DNA of 64,000 nucleotides, taken from Megaustenia siamemsis (lineage: Eukaryota; Mollusca; Gastropoda; Stylommatophora; Ariophantidae). Under the pieces are notes generated by a model that did not search any database, was not told the DNA's origin, and was given only the letters and a program-made list of their open reading frames with translations. This document shows, in pieces, positions 1 to 11,400 of the stretch. The DNA lies in assembly GCA_032433765.1 (NCBI GenBank), contig JAVIAB010000124.1:79140465-79204464 (forward strand), given 5' to 3'. Within the stretch, counting starts at the first letter, position 1. Each line of letters starts with the position of its first letter. The position numbers and the translations under genes were made by a program.

Positions 1-464
1 TTATAATTGTCACCACTTAATATACAAAAATAGAACTGCATGAACACACTACACTGTAGTCTAAGTATTCAAACTAATTAATTTTGTTTTATTTTTGACT
101 TTGTTGAGTAGCCTGTAGGACTTTGTTCAGTGCCATGTAATGGTGGCTGTCATTCCCTTTCTTTGGTCTCAATGAAAGAGCCATTTTTCTAATACCTAAG
201 TGGTAAGCAGTCACAATGATAGTCATCAACATTTTTAATTAAATAGATTGTCAAAAAGCAACAACAAAAAAACAATATAATTTAGTAATATTTTTTCCAC
301 ATTTTAAGGTATTTTTAGTTAAGTTGTACAAAATGTACAAAACCACCATGATTGTACTCAAACAGTGTCTATTTGTACTTTGATACCTTACTAGGAGGTT
401 CTCAGTATGTCAGACCTTCAAAGATTCCGGGGATATTTTCAAAAGTTCATTAATACTTCAGTTC
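1..464. other. No feature recognised
   Basis: AT-rich sequence with no open frame, repeat or splice pattern I can support. Confidence 0.5.
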
Positions 465-1760
465 TGTGTCTTCTTCTTTTCTTAATTTGCCATTGAGCAT
501 CAAGGGGACATACAGTTTGTGATCTCATCTGTTGACCTCTCCTGTAGTTATGTTTTTACTAACTATTCCATTAATCTATGTTTTTACTAAATATTCCATT
601 AATCTATGTTTTTACTAACTATTCCATTAATCTATGTTTTTACTAACTATTCCATTAATCTATGTTTTTACTAAATATTCCATTAATCTATCTTTCTTGT
701 GGTCAGCGTTTGGATCTGGTCATTTCATAGCATCTGTTGAAGGGTCATTGTGTTGTAATTGGATCTTTTTGTTTTATCACAGGACTAAACCATTTTATCT
801 GTTGTTTCTTTATGTATTCAATGACGGGGATTATTCCTAGCCTTTTTTTTCTTTATTAGCTCTTTGTTTCTGATCTTATTTCTCAGGCTGTTTCATGTGT
901 CTGACACATTTCATTTTGGTAGTGATTTTCTTGTTATTCTTGAGTCTAGCATCCATTGGTAGCACGTTTGAATGAAAATTGTGTTGTAGAGAGTCTGTTT
1001 CACCTATAGCGTTATACATGTAGTCTTGTTGGACTGTCCGATGATTTGACAAGCTTTGCTGCATCGTGAGTCCATTTTGTATGTCTCTAGACTTCCAAGA
1101 TAATTAAATTCTTCCAACTGCTTTATCTGCTGTCTATTGGTATGCTGATGTTATGTTGTTCATTTCCAGTATTCATTACTTCTGTCTTGTTGATGCTGTT
1201 GTATGTGCATGTATTATTATGCCTATTTAAGTGTTCTTGTAGATCTTTTATTTTTCCATGTATTAGTGCCTGATCATCTGTGAATAGAAGTTCATTAATC
1301 TTGTCTCAGTTGGTTTGGCTGGCTAGCATTTGTAATGCTTGTAATCTTCATAATAAACTATAGGGATAATAGTATACATCCATGTTACTCCTGTTCAAAC
1401 TTTGAAGTGGTTTGTGTAGCCTGCTGCTATTCTGACTGTTATTGATGTAAAGATTTTTACATAGATTGGTTAGATGTTGGCTTTCTCTCTATATTGTTAG
1501 TATCTTCTATAGTTGTTCTCTGTTAACTCTGTCAAATGCTTTTTATTTTCTTGGTCTGTGAAAGTTATATATTGACAGATGGTTGATAACAAGCAATCAG
1601 GATAAGTCAGTAGTTTGGTAAATATTAATGTCTTATACTGGATGCTATTTTTTTTTCAGAAGGTCATTTGAGAGTTGCTCTATAATTGGTAGTCTTTTCT
1701 GTATAATTTTGGCTTATAACTTTTCTACATGGCTGAATACCTCTGAATTACTTGATGCAA
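465..1760 (-). mobile_element. LINE family B remnant (RT C-terminal half and 3' end)
   Basis: Antisense, strongly decayed copy of the same LINE found at 40672-41945 and 52472-53215. Shared landmarks in the same order are the gttatgttt...attccat block, gtgttgtaattggatctttttg, the cattggtagcac block and ttgacaagctttg. Many stops and indels leave no usable frame. A 28-bp minisatellite (549-689) has expanded inside it. Confidence 0.7.
549..689. repeat. 28-bp tandem array, 5 copies, inside LINE B
   Basis: Unit tatgtttttactaactatt plus ccattaatc. The unit corresponds to the gttatgttt...attccat segment present once in the other LINE B copies, so the array arose inside the element. Confidence 0.85.
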
Positions 1761-2485
1761 CAAGCAATTTATGTCATTAGACACCTAGCATCAAGTACCA
1801 ATTGCAGATCTCACAACGTTCCTGCAGGTTAGATCAAACAAACAATATAATGTTCTGAGACACTTGGCATCAATTACCCAATGCAGATCTCACATTGTAC
1901 CATAATACTATAGGCAGATTATGTCGTACTGTGATAAAGCACACTGAAACAATCATTTCACAACAATATCAGCAATATCATTCTAATGCAGATATTTGAT
2001 ACAAGTCACAATGTTTTAGGAGCTGCTCTTTAAGTTTATCAGAAAAAGTTAAAACATCAACATATAAAAATGCATGGGGAAATAACTAGTGAGTTTTCTA
2101 CTGAAGGCTTTTCTACAATTGCTGTAGTAAAAGGGACACCAATACTTTCCGTTGTTAACATCATGATGATGATGACAACTTAGAATGACCATGTTGTACT
2201 CACTACCAGATATAGGGAACAATAAACAAATGAAAACTCATAAATACATTTACTGGAGAAACAAGACACCTATCTTTGTGATATAACATAAGGTGATGCT
2301 GTTGGTATGTTAGACAAATTCTATGTTAAGTCTTTATCAGTTTCCAAGAAAAAAACCACTGGCAGGATGGAGTTTACAAGTTCAAAGGTCCCATTATTAG
2401 GACTAAAGTGGGCCTTCAAATTGTTGGTGTTCTAGTCCTGGATTGATTCAATATTGTTCTTCATTTAAATTATCTTTTGTTCATA
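1761..2485. other. Unassigned, weak internal duplication
   Basis: Two related segments (agacacctagcatcaagtac with attgcagatctcacaacgtt at about 1780-1820, and agacacttggcatcaattac with atgcagatctcacattgta at about 1858-1900) lie about 78 bp apart. Nothing else recognised. Confidence 0.5.
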
Positions 2486-2630
2486 AGCTACCACTGACAC
2501 AAGCAAGCTACCACTGCCACTAGCTAGCTACCACTGACACAAGCAAGCTACCACTGACACAAGCAAGCTACCACTGCCACTAGCTAGCTACCACTGACAC
2601 AAGCAAGCTACCACTGACACTAGCAAGTAA
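2486..2630. repeat. 20-bp tandem array, 7 copies
   Basis: Unit gctaccactgacacaagcaa, alternating with a gctaccactgccactagcta variant in a two-plus-one pattern (acacaagc, ccactagc). No coding sense. Confidence 0.9.
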
Positions 2631-2879
2631 TCACAGGAGAAAATCTATTGTTAAAGAAGTAAAAAACAAAAATAGAATTTGACAGACTTCAAGCATCATT
2701 ACCAGACAGCATCTCCACCTCATGGTATATAAAGAATATGCTGTTTGTTCCCAGGTTTTGTGACAACTGACACTTTTTTGGGTAATGAAAGTATACACCA
2801 GTGTTGTCTTCTAGAAAATACCCTGTACTTATGGTTTGGTGAACTTTGATGTTGCTGTAAAGCTGACAATAATAATGAC

Positions 2880-3521
2880 AATTTTAAAAAAAGGAAAATG
2901 TGGTATGGTAACAGCTTTACATAGGTGAGAAACAAAACAAAAGTAGAACAACATTTCAGCCAAGAAGGCCCTCCACTGGAACAAAAACACAAAAATATAC
3001 ATAGAAATCGAACAACATGATGTAGGCTCTCAAAAAGGAAAAAAAGTCACTTCCCTGTGGTTCAGAGCTTGATCAGACACAGACTGGACTGAAATTGATA
3101 TGACCAGCTGACAGGGCGAACTCAGGTGTGAAATACAGTAAAAGGGAAGGGTTCTAAAAATGTGTGGAGGTGGGTACAAGATCCCAAACTCTACTACTCC
3201 TGGAAATGTTTATACGAGTTGTTTCTCAATAAGTTAATCCATGTTGCCAATTTTTTACACCTGTCTGCCTTATGAGCCGCCATATCAATTTCAGTTCAGT
3301 AAGTGCCTGACCAAGCTCCGACCTCAGGGAAGTGACTTGTTTTCCCTTTTTGAGAGTCTAGCATATGGTCCCCATTTGGTTGGATCTCTGTGTATATTCT
3401 TCTATATTTTTGTATTATTTGTTCCTGCTGAAGGCCTTCTTAGTCGAAACGTTGTTCTACTTTTGTTGTGTTTCTCACCTTATAAACCTGTTACCATACC
3501 ACTTTTTTTTTTTAATTTCCA
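2880..3521. repeat. Large imperfect inverted repeat (about 260-270 bp arms)
   Basis: The left arm 2880-3136 is the reverse complement of the right arm 3250-3521, with a spacer of about 110 bp. Shared landmarks in order from the outside are tggtatggtaacag, aagtagaacaac.tttc, aagaaggcc, ctctcaaaaagg, aagtcacttccctg and actgaaattgatatg. Arms are clearly diverged, so this is an old structure: either a foldback element or two head-to-head copies of one dispersed repeat. Confidence 0.8.
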
Positions 3522-3884
3522 TCATCATTATCCCTTAAACTTAGAAGCATCAGGAAAAGGCAGACTTTGAAGAGAGGGATTAATGATGAGATATCAGACA
3601 CCACAATAAGCACTATTGTGCTTAAATGACAGCATTTTGAAAAGAACATCCCATTTGCCTGCCCTCAACATTGAAAGGAAACAATGATGGAGAAAAGTAA
3701 AATTTGTAAGCCCTTAAAATATGCTTAGAAGAAAGAAAAATGAAGGTAATAAAATTACAAAACAACATAATGTATTATACATAAATCTCTCAAGATTACA
3801 TGGATAAGGAAAAACTATTTCCTGGAACTTATTACAACTGCAATATCCAACAATTTTGCCAAATTACAGTTATAACTAACTTTA
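3522..3884. other. No feature recognised
   Basis: AT-rich spacer between the inverted repeat and LINE A. Confidence 0.5.
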
Positions 3885-4345
3885 AACATCATTCCATCAT
3901 CACGTGCCATACCAGTTGGCGTAGGCAATCATGTCCTTCCACAATCTTCTATCTGCAGTGCATCGTATCAGTTCTGTTGTTGACCGTTTTCCATGCCATA
4001 ACACCAAGCTATCCAGTATTTTCTCTCTTTGTCATCTGCTATCACTTTTTCCTTTTATTTTGCCAGTTGTAACCACAAGTATTCCAACTTTCCTCTTCTC
4101 ATGATGTGCCCAAAAAATGTTGATTGTTTCTATCTGATGTTTTTTAGGAGTTCCCTTTTTTTTGCGCTGCCTCTTTGAGAGAACTTTCAACATTCTTCTG
4201 AGAAATCCCATCTCTGTAGCCTCTAATCATCTTTTCATTTGTTTGTCTACTGTCCATGATTCGCTACCATAAATCAGAATTGGTTCTATATAGCACCAAT
4301 GAACTCTCTTTCTCACTTCTATTGACATAGTCAACATCATTCCAG
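3885..4345 (-). mobile_element. LINE family A 3' fragment
   Basis: Antisense copy of the LINE tail that encodes (in intact copies) FLRRML, FFGHIMRR, RDRGRQREKILDS and DRRLWRDMI. The 3' end lies at the left, with the catcatcacgtgccataccag motif. The frame is broken by small indels. Confidence 0.8.
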
Positions 4346-4686
4346 TGAATAATAAATACCAGACAATCAGATAACTATGATAAGAACACATTTTAAAACT
4401 ACTCTCATGATTACAATACAATATCAATAATCATAGACAGAACAAATGCTTTGCAGCTAGCACAAACCAAGACAATAGCATAATTAACTACTAGCGAACA
4501 ACATGTAGCTGGAATGACAGACACATCCTTGTACTTCTTCCTTAGTGATGAAATGAGAGACAACTCTTAGACTTGAGTCATGGAGACAGACATTTATGTG
4601 GCTGTTGTAAAGCTAGTACAAGAGTAGGAGGTGAATTTGCTGGTTTAGCTTTTTTACAAGTCCATCATCTAATTCTTGGTGTATTT
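4346..4686. other. No feature recognised
   Basis: AT-rich spacer before the 61-bp array. Confidence 0.5.
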
Positions 4687-5112
4687 AGATAGAAGACTTT
4701 AACTATTATCAGTAGAACCTCCACATAATTCTATCTAATCTTGATAGCTGTGTAGATAGTAAAACTTTAGCAGCAGAACCACCACATAATTCTATCTAAT
4801 CTTGATATCTGTGTAGATAGTAAAACTTTAGCAGTTAGAACCACCACATAATTCTATCTAATCTTGATATCTGTGTAGATAGTAAAACTTTAGCAGTTAG
4901 AACCACCACATAATTCTATCTAATCTTGATATCTGTGTAGATAGTAAAACTTTAGTAGCAGAACCACCACATAATTCTATCTAATCTTGATATCTGTGTA
5001 GATAGTAAAACTTTAGCAGCAGAACCACCACATAATTCTATCTAATCTTGATATCTGTGTAGATAGTAAAACTTTAGCAGCAGAACTACCACATAATTCT
5101 ATCTAATCTTGT
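4687..5112. repeat. 61-62-bp tandem array, about 6.5 copies
   Basis: Unit begins agcagaaccaccacataatt and contains ctatctaatcttgatatctg and gtagatagtaaaactttagc. Copies differ by the 1-bp agcag/agcagtt variation and few substitutions. Confidence 0.92.
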
Positions 5113-5139
5113 GTTCTGCAGAAGTCACAACTTCTATAT

Positions 5140-5282
5140 GGGTGCTTTTTAATTAGCAACAACTGATGTTACATTGACCACATCACCCAAAATGTGCTGT
5201 TAGGCATGGAAAAATATGGCCATTAACGCCTTTTACCCAGATGCCTATCAAGGAGTGGAGTAACCTTTACTTTACTAGCATG
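5140..5282 (+). mobile_element. SINE1 3' body fragment
   Basis: Carries gaccacatcacccaaaatgt, the gcctatcaaggagtggagta region and a final tttactttact, in the order found in the SINE1 copy at 47248-47515. The tRNA-like head is missing; the 61-bp array ends where it would begin. Confidence 0.55.
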
Positions 5283-5985
5283 GTGGCAATTAGCCAGTGG
5301 CAACTGACAATGTGGTAATGACCAGTGACAACTGACAATGTGGTAATGACCAGTGACAACTGACAATGCGGTAATGACCAGTAACCACTGCAAGGTGGTA
5401 ATTACCAGTGACAACTGACAATGTGGTAATGACCAGTGACAACTGACAATGTGGTAATGACCAGTGACAACTGACAATGTGGTAATGACCAGTGACAACT
5501 GACAATGCGGTAATGACCAGTAACCACTGCAAGGTGGTAATTACCAGTGACAACTGACAATGTGGTAATGACCAGTGACAACTGACAATGTGGTAATGAC
5601 CAGTGACAACTGACAATGTGGTAATGACCAGTGACAACTGACAATGTGGTAATGACCAGTAACCACTGCAAGGTGGTAATTAGTCGAGTGACAGCTGGCA
5701 AGGTGGTAATTAGTCAGTGATGGCTGACAAGGTGGTAAGTAGTCAATGACAGCTGGCAAGGTGGTAATTAGTCAGTGACATCTGGCAAGGCTGTAATTAG
5801 TGACAACTGGCAAAGTGGTAATTAGTCAGTGACAGCTGGCAAGGTGGTAATTAGTCAGTGACAGCTGGCAAGGTGGTAATTAGTCCGTGACATCTGGCAA
5901 GATGATTAGTCGAGTGACAGCTGGTAAGGTGGTAATTAGTCAGTGACAGCTGGCCAGGTAGTAATTAGCCAGTGACAACTGACAA
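5283..5985. repeat. 28/29-bp minisatellite with higher-order structure, about 25 copies
   Basis: Left half is built of gacaactgacaatgtggtaa plus tgaccagt units (28 bp), interrupted periodically by a gtaaccactgcaaggtggtaa variant at about 5383, 5520 and 5660. The right half (5690-5985) consists of related 29-bp units with ggtggtaattagtcagtgac. Open frames in three phases follow from the unit and are not genes. Confidence 0.92.
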
Positions 5986-6149
5986 AGTTCTAGGAAAGTA
6001 CAGACATGATGCAAACTACTCATACATTAAATGTGCCACTGATAATAGAAAATTATAGGTGCTAACACAATATTCACCTTACACCTTAAGGCATGAACAG
6101 AACCCTTACTTGCCAACTTACAGACAAGGCAGTGATTCTGTCATTTTGC

Positions 6150-6540
6150 CAAACTTATTGTATGTAATGAAAAGACGATTAGAGGCTACAGAGATGGGAT
6201 TTCTCAGAAGAATGTTGAAAATTCCCCGGACAGCTAAAAAGACCAATGAGGAAGTTCTCAGAGAGGCAACACAAAAGGGAGCTCTTAAAAAACATCAGAA
6301 AGAAGCAATCAACATTTTTCGGGCACATCATGAGAAGAGGACAGTTGGAATACTTGGTTACAACTGGCAAAATAAAAGGAAAGAGAGATCGAGGACGACC
6401 AAGAGAGAAAATACTGGATAGCTTGGTGTCATGGCATGGAAAACAGTCAACAACAGAACTGATACGATGCACTGTAGATAGAAGATTGTGGAGGGACATG
6501 ATCACCTACGCCAACCGGTATGGCATATGATGATGATTGT
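6150..6540 (+). mobile_element. LINE family A 3' fragment with GAT-type tail
   Basis: Two overlapping frames encode MKRRLEATEMGFLRRMLKIP, then (after a frameshift near 6290) KKQSTFFGHIMRRGQLEYL and KRDRGRPREKILDSL, ending DRRLWRDMITYANRYG. This is the C-terminal region of a LINE polyprotein downstream of the reverse transcriptase. The copy ends tatgatgatgattg, a short GAT repeat. Confidence 0.85.
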
Positions 6541-6651
6541 ACAACAGATGAAACAGAATGTGGCTGCAGGCTTTTGGTGAAAAGGTTATTTTATTTGCAA
6601 AAATTAAGTACTTTCTGTATTCTTCCTGCCATTTTAATCAATCACATATGA

Positions 6652-6810
6652 GGGGCTGCAGAAGCTCAGTAGTTAGTGGACTGGACTATCAAGGATGAGA
6701 GGACTGATGGCTTCCAGGTTCACACAGCCTCAAATGGGTACCAGGTAATTCTGGGAAAGGAAAGTGGCAGGTGCGTAACACCACGTTCTCCCAAAAATAA
6801 TACAAAACAA
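6652..6810 (+). mobile_element. SINE1 copy, partial
   Basis: tRNA-like head with agctcagtagttagtggac (box A-like) and a degraded box B, followed by ccttaaatgggtacc-type body (cctcaaatgggtaccaggta). The distal body is deleted. Confidence 0.65.
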
Positions 6811-7044
6811 ATTGGGGAAGCAAAAGCTACAAATAAATGACAGACAGAATCCAAGACACTTGCTGTTAAGGCATGCTCAGACCATCATTTTCCGCCTCAG
6901 AAAGACCACTGAAGACTCATGAGCCACCTTCACTGCCTAAGAACAATCCACCCTAGTGAATGCCACTGTGTTCCGAACTTTTGTATACCTTCAGTTGTGC
7001 AATAACTATGTTGAATTCACGTAAAACCCTGGTCCAAGGACATA

Positions 7045-7980
7045 CAACAAAAACTGTGGTGACAATACAAAGACATAGAACAAAAACTGTAGAGACAATA
7101 CAAAGACATAGAACAAAAACTGTAGAGACAATACAAAGACATAGAACAAAAATTGTGGAGACAATACAAAGACATAGAACAAAAACTGTGGAGACATAAC
7201 AAAGACATAGAACAAAAACTGTGGAGACATAACAAAGACATAGAACAAAAACTGCAGAGACATAACAAAGACATAGAACAAAAACTGTGGAGACAATACA
7301 AAGACACAACAAAAACTGCGGAGACAATACAAAGACATAGAACAAAACTGTGGAGACAATACAAAGACATAGAACAAAAACTGTGGAGACAATACAAAGA
7401 CAACAAAAACTGCGGAGACAATACAAAGACATAGAACAAAAACTGGAGACAATACAAGACATAGAACAAAAATTGTGGAGACAATACAAAGACATAGAAC
7501 AAAAACTGTGGAGACATAACAAAGACATAGAACAAAAACTGTGGAGACATAACAAAGACATAGAACAAAAACTGCGGAGACATAACAAAGACATAGAACA
7601 AAAACTGCGGAGACATAACAAAGACATAGAACAAAAACTGTGGAGACAATACAAAGACATAAAACAAAAACTGTGGAGACAATACAAAGACACAACAAAA
7701 CTGCGGAGACAATACAAAGACATAGAACAAAAACTGTGGAGACAATACAAAGACATAGAACAAAAACTGTGGAGACAATACAAAGACACAACAAAAACTG
7801 CGGAGACAATACAAAGACATAGAACAAAAACTGTGGAGACAATACAAAGACACAACAAAAACTGCGGAGACAATACAAAGACATAGAACAAAAACTGTGG
7901 AGACAATACAAAGACATAGAACAAAACTGTGGAGACAATACAAAGACATACAACAAAAACTGTAGAGACAATACAAAGAC
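7045..7980. repeat. 33-bp tandem array, about 28 copies
   Basis: Unit gagacaatacaaagacatag plus aacaaaaactgtg, with shortened variants (agacacaacaaaaactgcg) every few copies. Because 33 is divisible by three, long open frames exist on both strands; the peptides (ETIQRHRTKTV on plus) are an artefact of the unit. Confidence 0.95.
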
Positions 7981-8729
7981 TTGGAGAGAACTACGAACCT
8001 TGTTCTGGTAACAGTGGAAAAGACTTAGCATGACCAGAAACTTTTCAAACATGGAGAAAGAGGGCCCCAATATAATGTGCTGAAGATCTATAAACAAATA
8101 TTCATATGATATGCCTTGCAATGTTGTTGATCAATAAGTTATAGAACTGTCTTCTGAATACTTTATTGCTTCATGTTTTTTGCTCCTTCACTCACTTTAG
8201 CTTGCTACCTTAGATTGTCATCTGTTTTTCTTGATCTTTAATGAAGAATGCCTTTCATCCTCTTATGTTAGCTAACCCTGCCCTCTTAAAATAATATACT
8301 CATGCAATGTTTTATTACTTTATTTCTTAATGCTCGGCACTCATATAAGAAAGTATGTATATATATATGTTACTGCAAGTCATCACTTCATTTTTAAACT
8401 TCAGTTTTGAAATTTATAAAAATAAACCTTTTTGTTCATGTTGCAAGAAATGATGCTTCAATCTGGCCTAACCCATAAGTGCACAGTTGCTTTCAGCAAA
8501 TGACAAAATGTGTGTACACTGATGATTCTAGTAGTTTGGCTATTGGAACCAGTGCTTCGTTATAGTAGTATGTAGGTTACCATCAGATGTTGACAAAGAT
8601 AATGCAAGAGTCCAATTCTGTTACTATTCGTATAGCTGTACTTTCAAATGTCTCTTCAAGTCATACTTTGTGTATAATTGTAAGTTCTGTTTTCTCTGTA
8701 TTAAAACTGTGTCAGAGTGAGAGAAACTG
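7981..8729. other. No feature recognised
   Basis: AT-rich; a short TA run (tatgtatatatatatg) near 8350 is the only pattern. Confidence 0.5.
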
Positions 8730-8925
8730 TGTGAGAGTCAGTAGCTCAGTGGTTAGCACTCTGGCTTGGTGGTAAGTTGAATGTGAGTTCAGTTCCACTT
8801 TAAAGCTCTCAGTCAATTCAGACAAAAAGAAGAATGGGCATCTGTCTCATTAGTTGGGAAAATTGTTGACTGTGAAGAACAGCGCTGACTTTTAACTGTA
8901 AAGTGAAGTTTACTTCCCTACAACA
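8730..8925 (+). mobile_element. tRNA-derived SINE, diverged
   Basis: Head gtagctcagtggttagcact is a good RNA polymerase III box A; gagttcagttcc serves as a degraded box B about 35 bp later. The body ends gtgaagtttactt, recalling the SINE1 tail. Confidence 0.6.
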
Positions 8926-8992
8926 TATGCTATGCAACATTTTTTATCAACAAGGCATTATCTGGGCTATTGTTTAATATCACCTTTATTGA

Positions 8993-9240
8993 CAACTAGT
9001 CTCTGTGGCTTAGTGGTTAGTGTGTTCACTTACATATCAGAAGGGTCTGGGTTTGATCCCAGAAGTGGCAGATTTTTTGGGGAGCCAAAAAGGCTCCAGG
9101 CTTCACCTAGCCTCTAAAAATGTGTACCAAAGATTTACCAAGATACCAACCACATCACCCAATATGTGCCATGCTCACTAACATTATATTCCCCATATGC
9201 AAGCAAGGTATGGAGTGAACCTTTGTGTTTATTGAAAACT
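8993..9240 (+). mobile_element. SINE1 copy, near full length
   Basis: Box A ctgtggcttagtggttagtg and box B gggtttgatccc, followed by the SINE1 body landmarks ggctccaggcttcacctagcc, aaaaatgtgtacc, accacatcacccaatatgtg and ccccatatgcaagcaaggta. Confidence 0.8.
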
Positions 9241-9779
9241 CATATTCCAGAAATAGACTGTCAATCTTGTCTGTCAGATATTTATTGCTTGCATACTTCT
9301 GCTTGACCACCACAACACCCAGACTTCTCTAAGTTTGTTTGTTCTCTGCCCACTTACATTTCTGTGCTGGACAATGGTGCTTTTTCTCAGGGAAACTTCA
9401 CTCTGCTCTGCAATGATTTATCCTCACATGATGGCTGATAAAGACTGTATGGATTACAATCTTACAGCACAGATCCATCCATATTTGAAAATATACAGAT
9501 TATTTACCAACAAAGAACTTTAGATTGAAGTAAATCAATTTCAAACATGCTTAATATATTCAAGATTTCAATTTACACAATACTTTTTAAATACAAAAGA
9601 ATATAGCCACACAAATATTTTTTACATAGGTGAGCTGAGATCATATTGACAATATTTTTGTCCCATTCATTTTAATGTAGGCTACTGCTGTCTGCACTCA
9701 ATGGTTCCTAAACTTTCTGGTCATAATATACCCCTTGCTTTTCACAAACAAACTCATCATCACCAACATCCTCCCTCTG
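9241..9779. other. No feature recognised
   Basis: Unique-looking AT-rich spacer. Confidence 0.45.
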
Positions 9780-10206
9780 TAGAGTTTCTAAATCTTCTCC
9801 AGCCATGTCACATAATTTAATTATTCTGAAGTTTGTTGTGTAGAATTTCTAAATCTTGTCCAGCCATGTCATATAATTTAATTATTCTGAAGTTTGTTGT
9901 GTAGAATTTCTAAATCTTGTCCAGCCATGTCATATAATTTAATTATTCTGAAGTTTGTTGTATAGAATTTCTAAATCTTGTCCAGCCATGTCATATAATT
10001 TAATTATTCTGAAGTTTGTTGTGTAGAATTTCTAAATCTTGTCCAGCCATGTCATATAATTTAATTATTCTGAAGTTTGTTGTGTAGAATTTCTAAATCT
10101 TGTCCAGCCATGTCATATAATTTAATTATTCTGAAGTTTTTTGTGTAGAATTTCTAAATCTTTTCCAGCCATGTCATGTAATTTAATCATTCTGAAGTTT
10201 GTTGTT
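9780..10206. repeat. 61-bp tandem array, 7 copies
   Basis: Unit gtgtagaatttctaaatctt plus gtccagccatgtcatataat plus ttaattattctgaagtttgtt. Central copies are nearly identical; the outer ones carry more changes. Confidence 0.95.
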
Positions 10207-10288
10207 CATGGCTCACCTTCCCCATAGTGAGGTGAGTGACAGTCACAAGAAAAACATCATTCCTGACCAGCACTATCCTGCTAGAAGT

Positions 10289-10425
10289 TGTGGTAACAAA
10301 GCTGCTTTGTGTGTGGTAGCAAAGCTGCTTTGTGTGTGGTAGCAAAGCTGCCTTGTGTGTGGTAGCAAAGCTGCCTTGTGTGTGGTAGCAAAGCTGCTTT
10401 GTGTGTGGTAACAAAGCTGGTTCAT
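10289..10425. repeat. 23-bp tandem array, 6 copies
   Basis: Unit gtggtagcaaagctgctttg plus tgt. Only 80 bp separate it from the 61-bp array on its left. Confidence 0.9.
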
Positions 10426-10504
10426 GTGTTCATCTAATGACCAGGTGGGTCATTAAATTCCCAAAATTTTACTTTTTTTTTCCAGTTGATAGCTTCGTGG
10501 AGCA

Positions 10505-10800
10505 TTCAGTCACTGAAAATGGATACCAGAGATTTTTTTTGCGAAAATATGGTGTAACACTGTCACATCACCTGTAGGTGTAACACTGTCACATCACCTG
10601 TAGGTGTAACACTGTCACATCACCTGTAGGTGTAACACTGTCACATCACCTGTAGGTGTAACACTGTCACATCACCTGTAGGTGTAACACTGTCACATCA
10701 CCTGTAAGTGTACGTTGGTCAATAAGATATGAACCTTAACACAATACTCCCTTTACATCTCAGTGGGGTGGCTACCTTTTAGCTTCTTATTCTATTACAA
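10505..10800 (+). mobile_element. SINE1 body split by a 26-bp array
   Basis: Left flank gataccagagattttttttg followed by gtaacac corresponds to the SINE1 body. The right flank (gtcaataagatatgaacctt, actccctttacatctcagtg, ggctacctttta) corresponds to its 3' end. The minisatellite at 10550-10712 lies between them. Confidence 0.6.
10550..10712. repeat. 26-bp tandem array, 6 copies, inside SINE1 body
   Basis: Unit ggtgtaacactgtcacatca plus cctgta, which matches the single gtaacaccgaccacatcacc-like segment of SINE1. Copies are nearly identical. Confidence 0.92.
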
Positions 10801-11027
10801 GTATTGACCACGTATAAGTGATGAAAGTGTTATGAATGCACAGATGTAAAGCTATTGACTGACAAAACAAATGGAAGACTAGATGATCAGCTGCAGACAA
10901 GACTTACACAACAGACAAGCCTCCATTTACTTGCTCTCCTGCCAATTATCTTTGAGTGTCTTGCATGTAAATCTCAAACACTTTGTCAACAAATCAACCT
11001 TCCTGTGGTGCCTAAACTGCTCCCAGG

Positions 11028-11043
11028 GGGGGGGGGGGGGGGG
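11028..11043. repeat. Homopolymer G tract
   Basis: About 16 consecutive G in otherwise AT-rich sequence; length prone to assembly error. Confidence 0.9.
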
Positions 11044-11141
11044 CGCAATAATGTCCACTTTGGGAATCACTGCCCTAAAGTCTATTCACCAAGTGTTTCA
11101 TATAAAATACTACTTTAACAGCTTGGTACTGTGTGCATCTA

Positions 11142-11400
11142 AGCCATGATAGCTCAGTGGTTAGTGAACTGGAGTACAAAGGACAAGAGGTTGGGTTTAA
11201 TCTTGATTGACGGCTTCTGGGTTCACCCAGCCTTAAATGGGTACCTGATTTTTTCTGGGAAAGTAAAGCGGCACGAACGTAATACTGACCACATTACCCC
11301 AAAAATAATGTGCTGAAGGTCTATACAATGGTCACTAACATCATATCCCCTATATGCCACTTGGCGTGATGGGTGGCTCTTTACTTTTACTTTACTATGT
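11142..11400 (+). mobile_element. SINE1 copy, full length
   Basis: Box A gatagctcagtggttagtga, box B gggtttaatctt, then ttctgggttcacccagcctt, aaatgggtacctg, gaccacattaccccaaaaat, tgtgctgaaggtct, catatcccctatatgccact and a final ctttacttttactttact. It matches the copy at 47248-47515 throughout. Confidence 0.88.

Noticed and set aside
6953..8121. Long minus-strand frames of 320-370 codons rich in Cys, Phe and Leu, resembling membrane proteins
   Set aside because: Products of the 33-bp array in three frames; the hydrophobicity is fixed by the unit.
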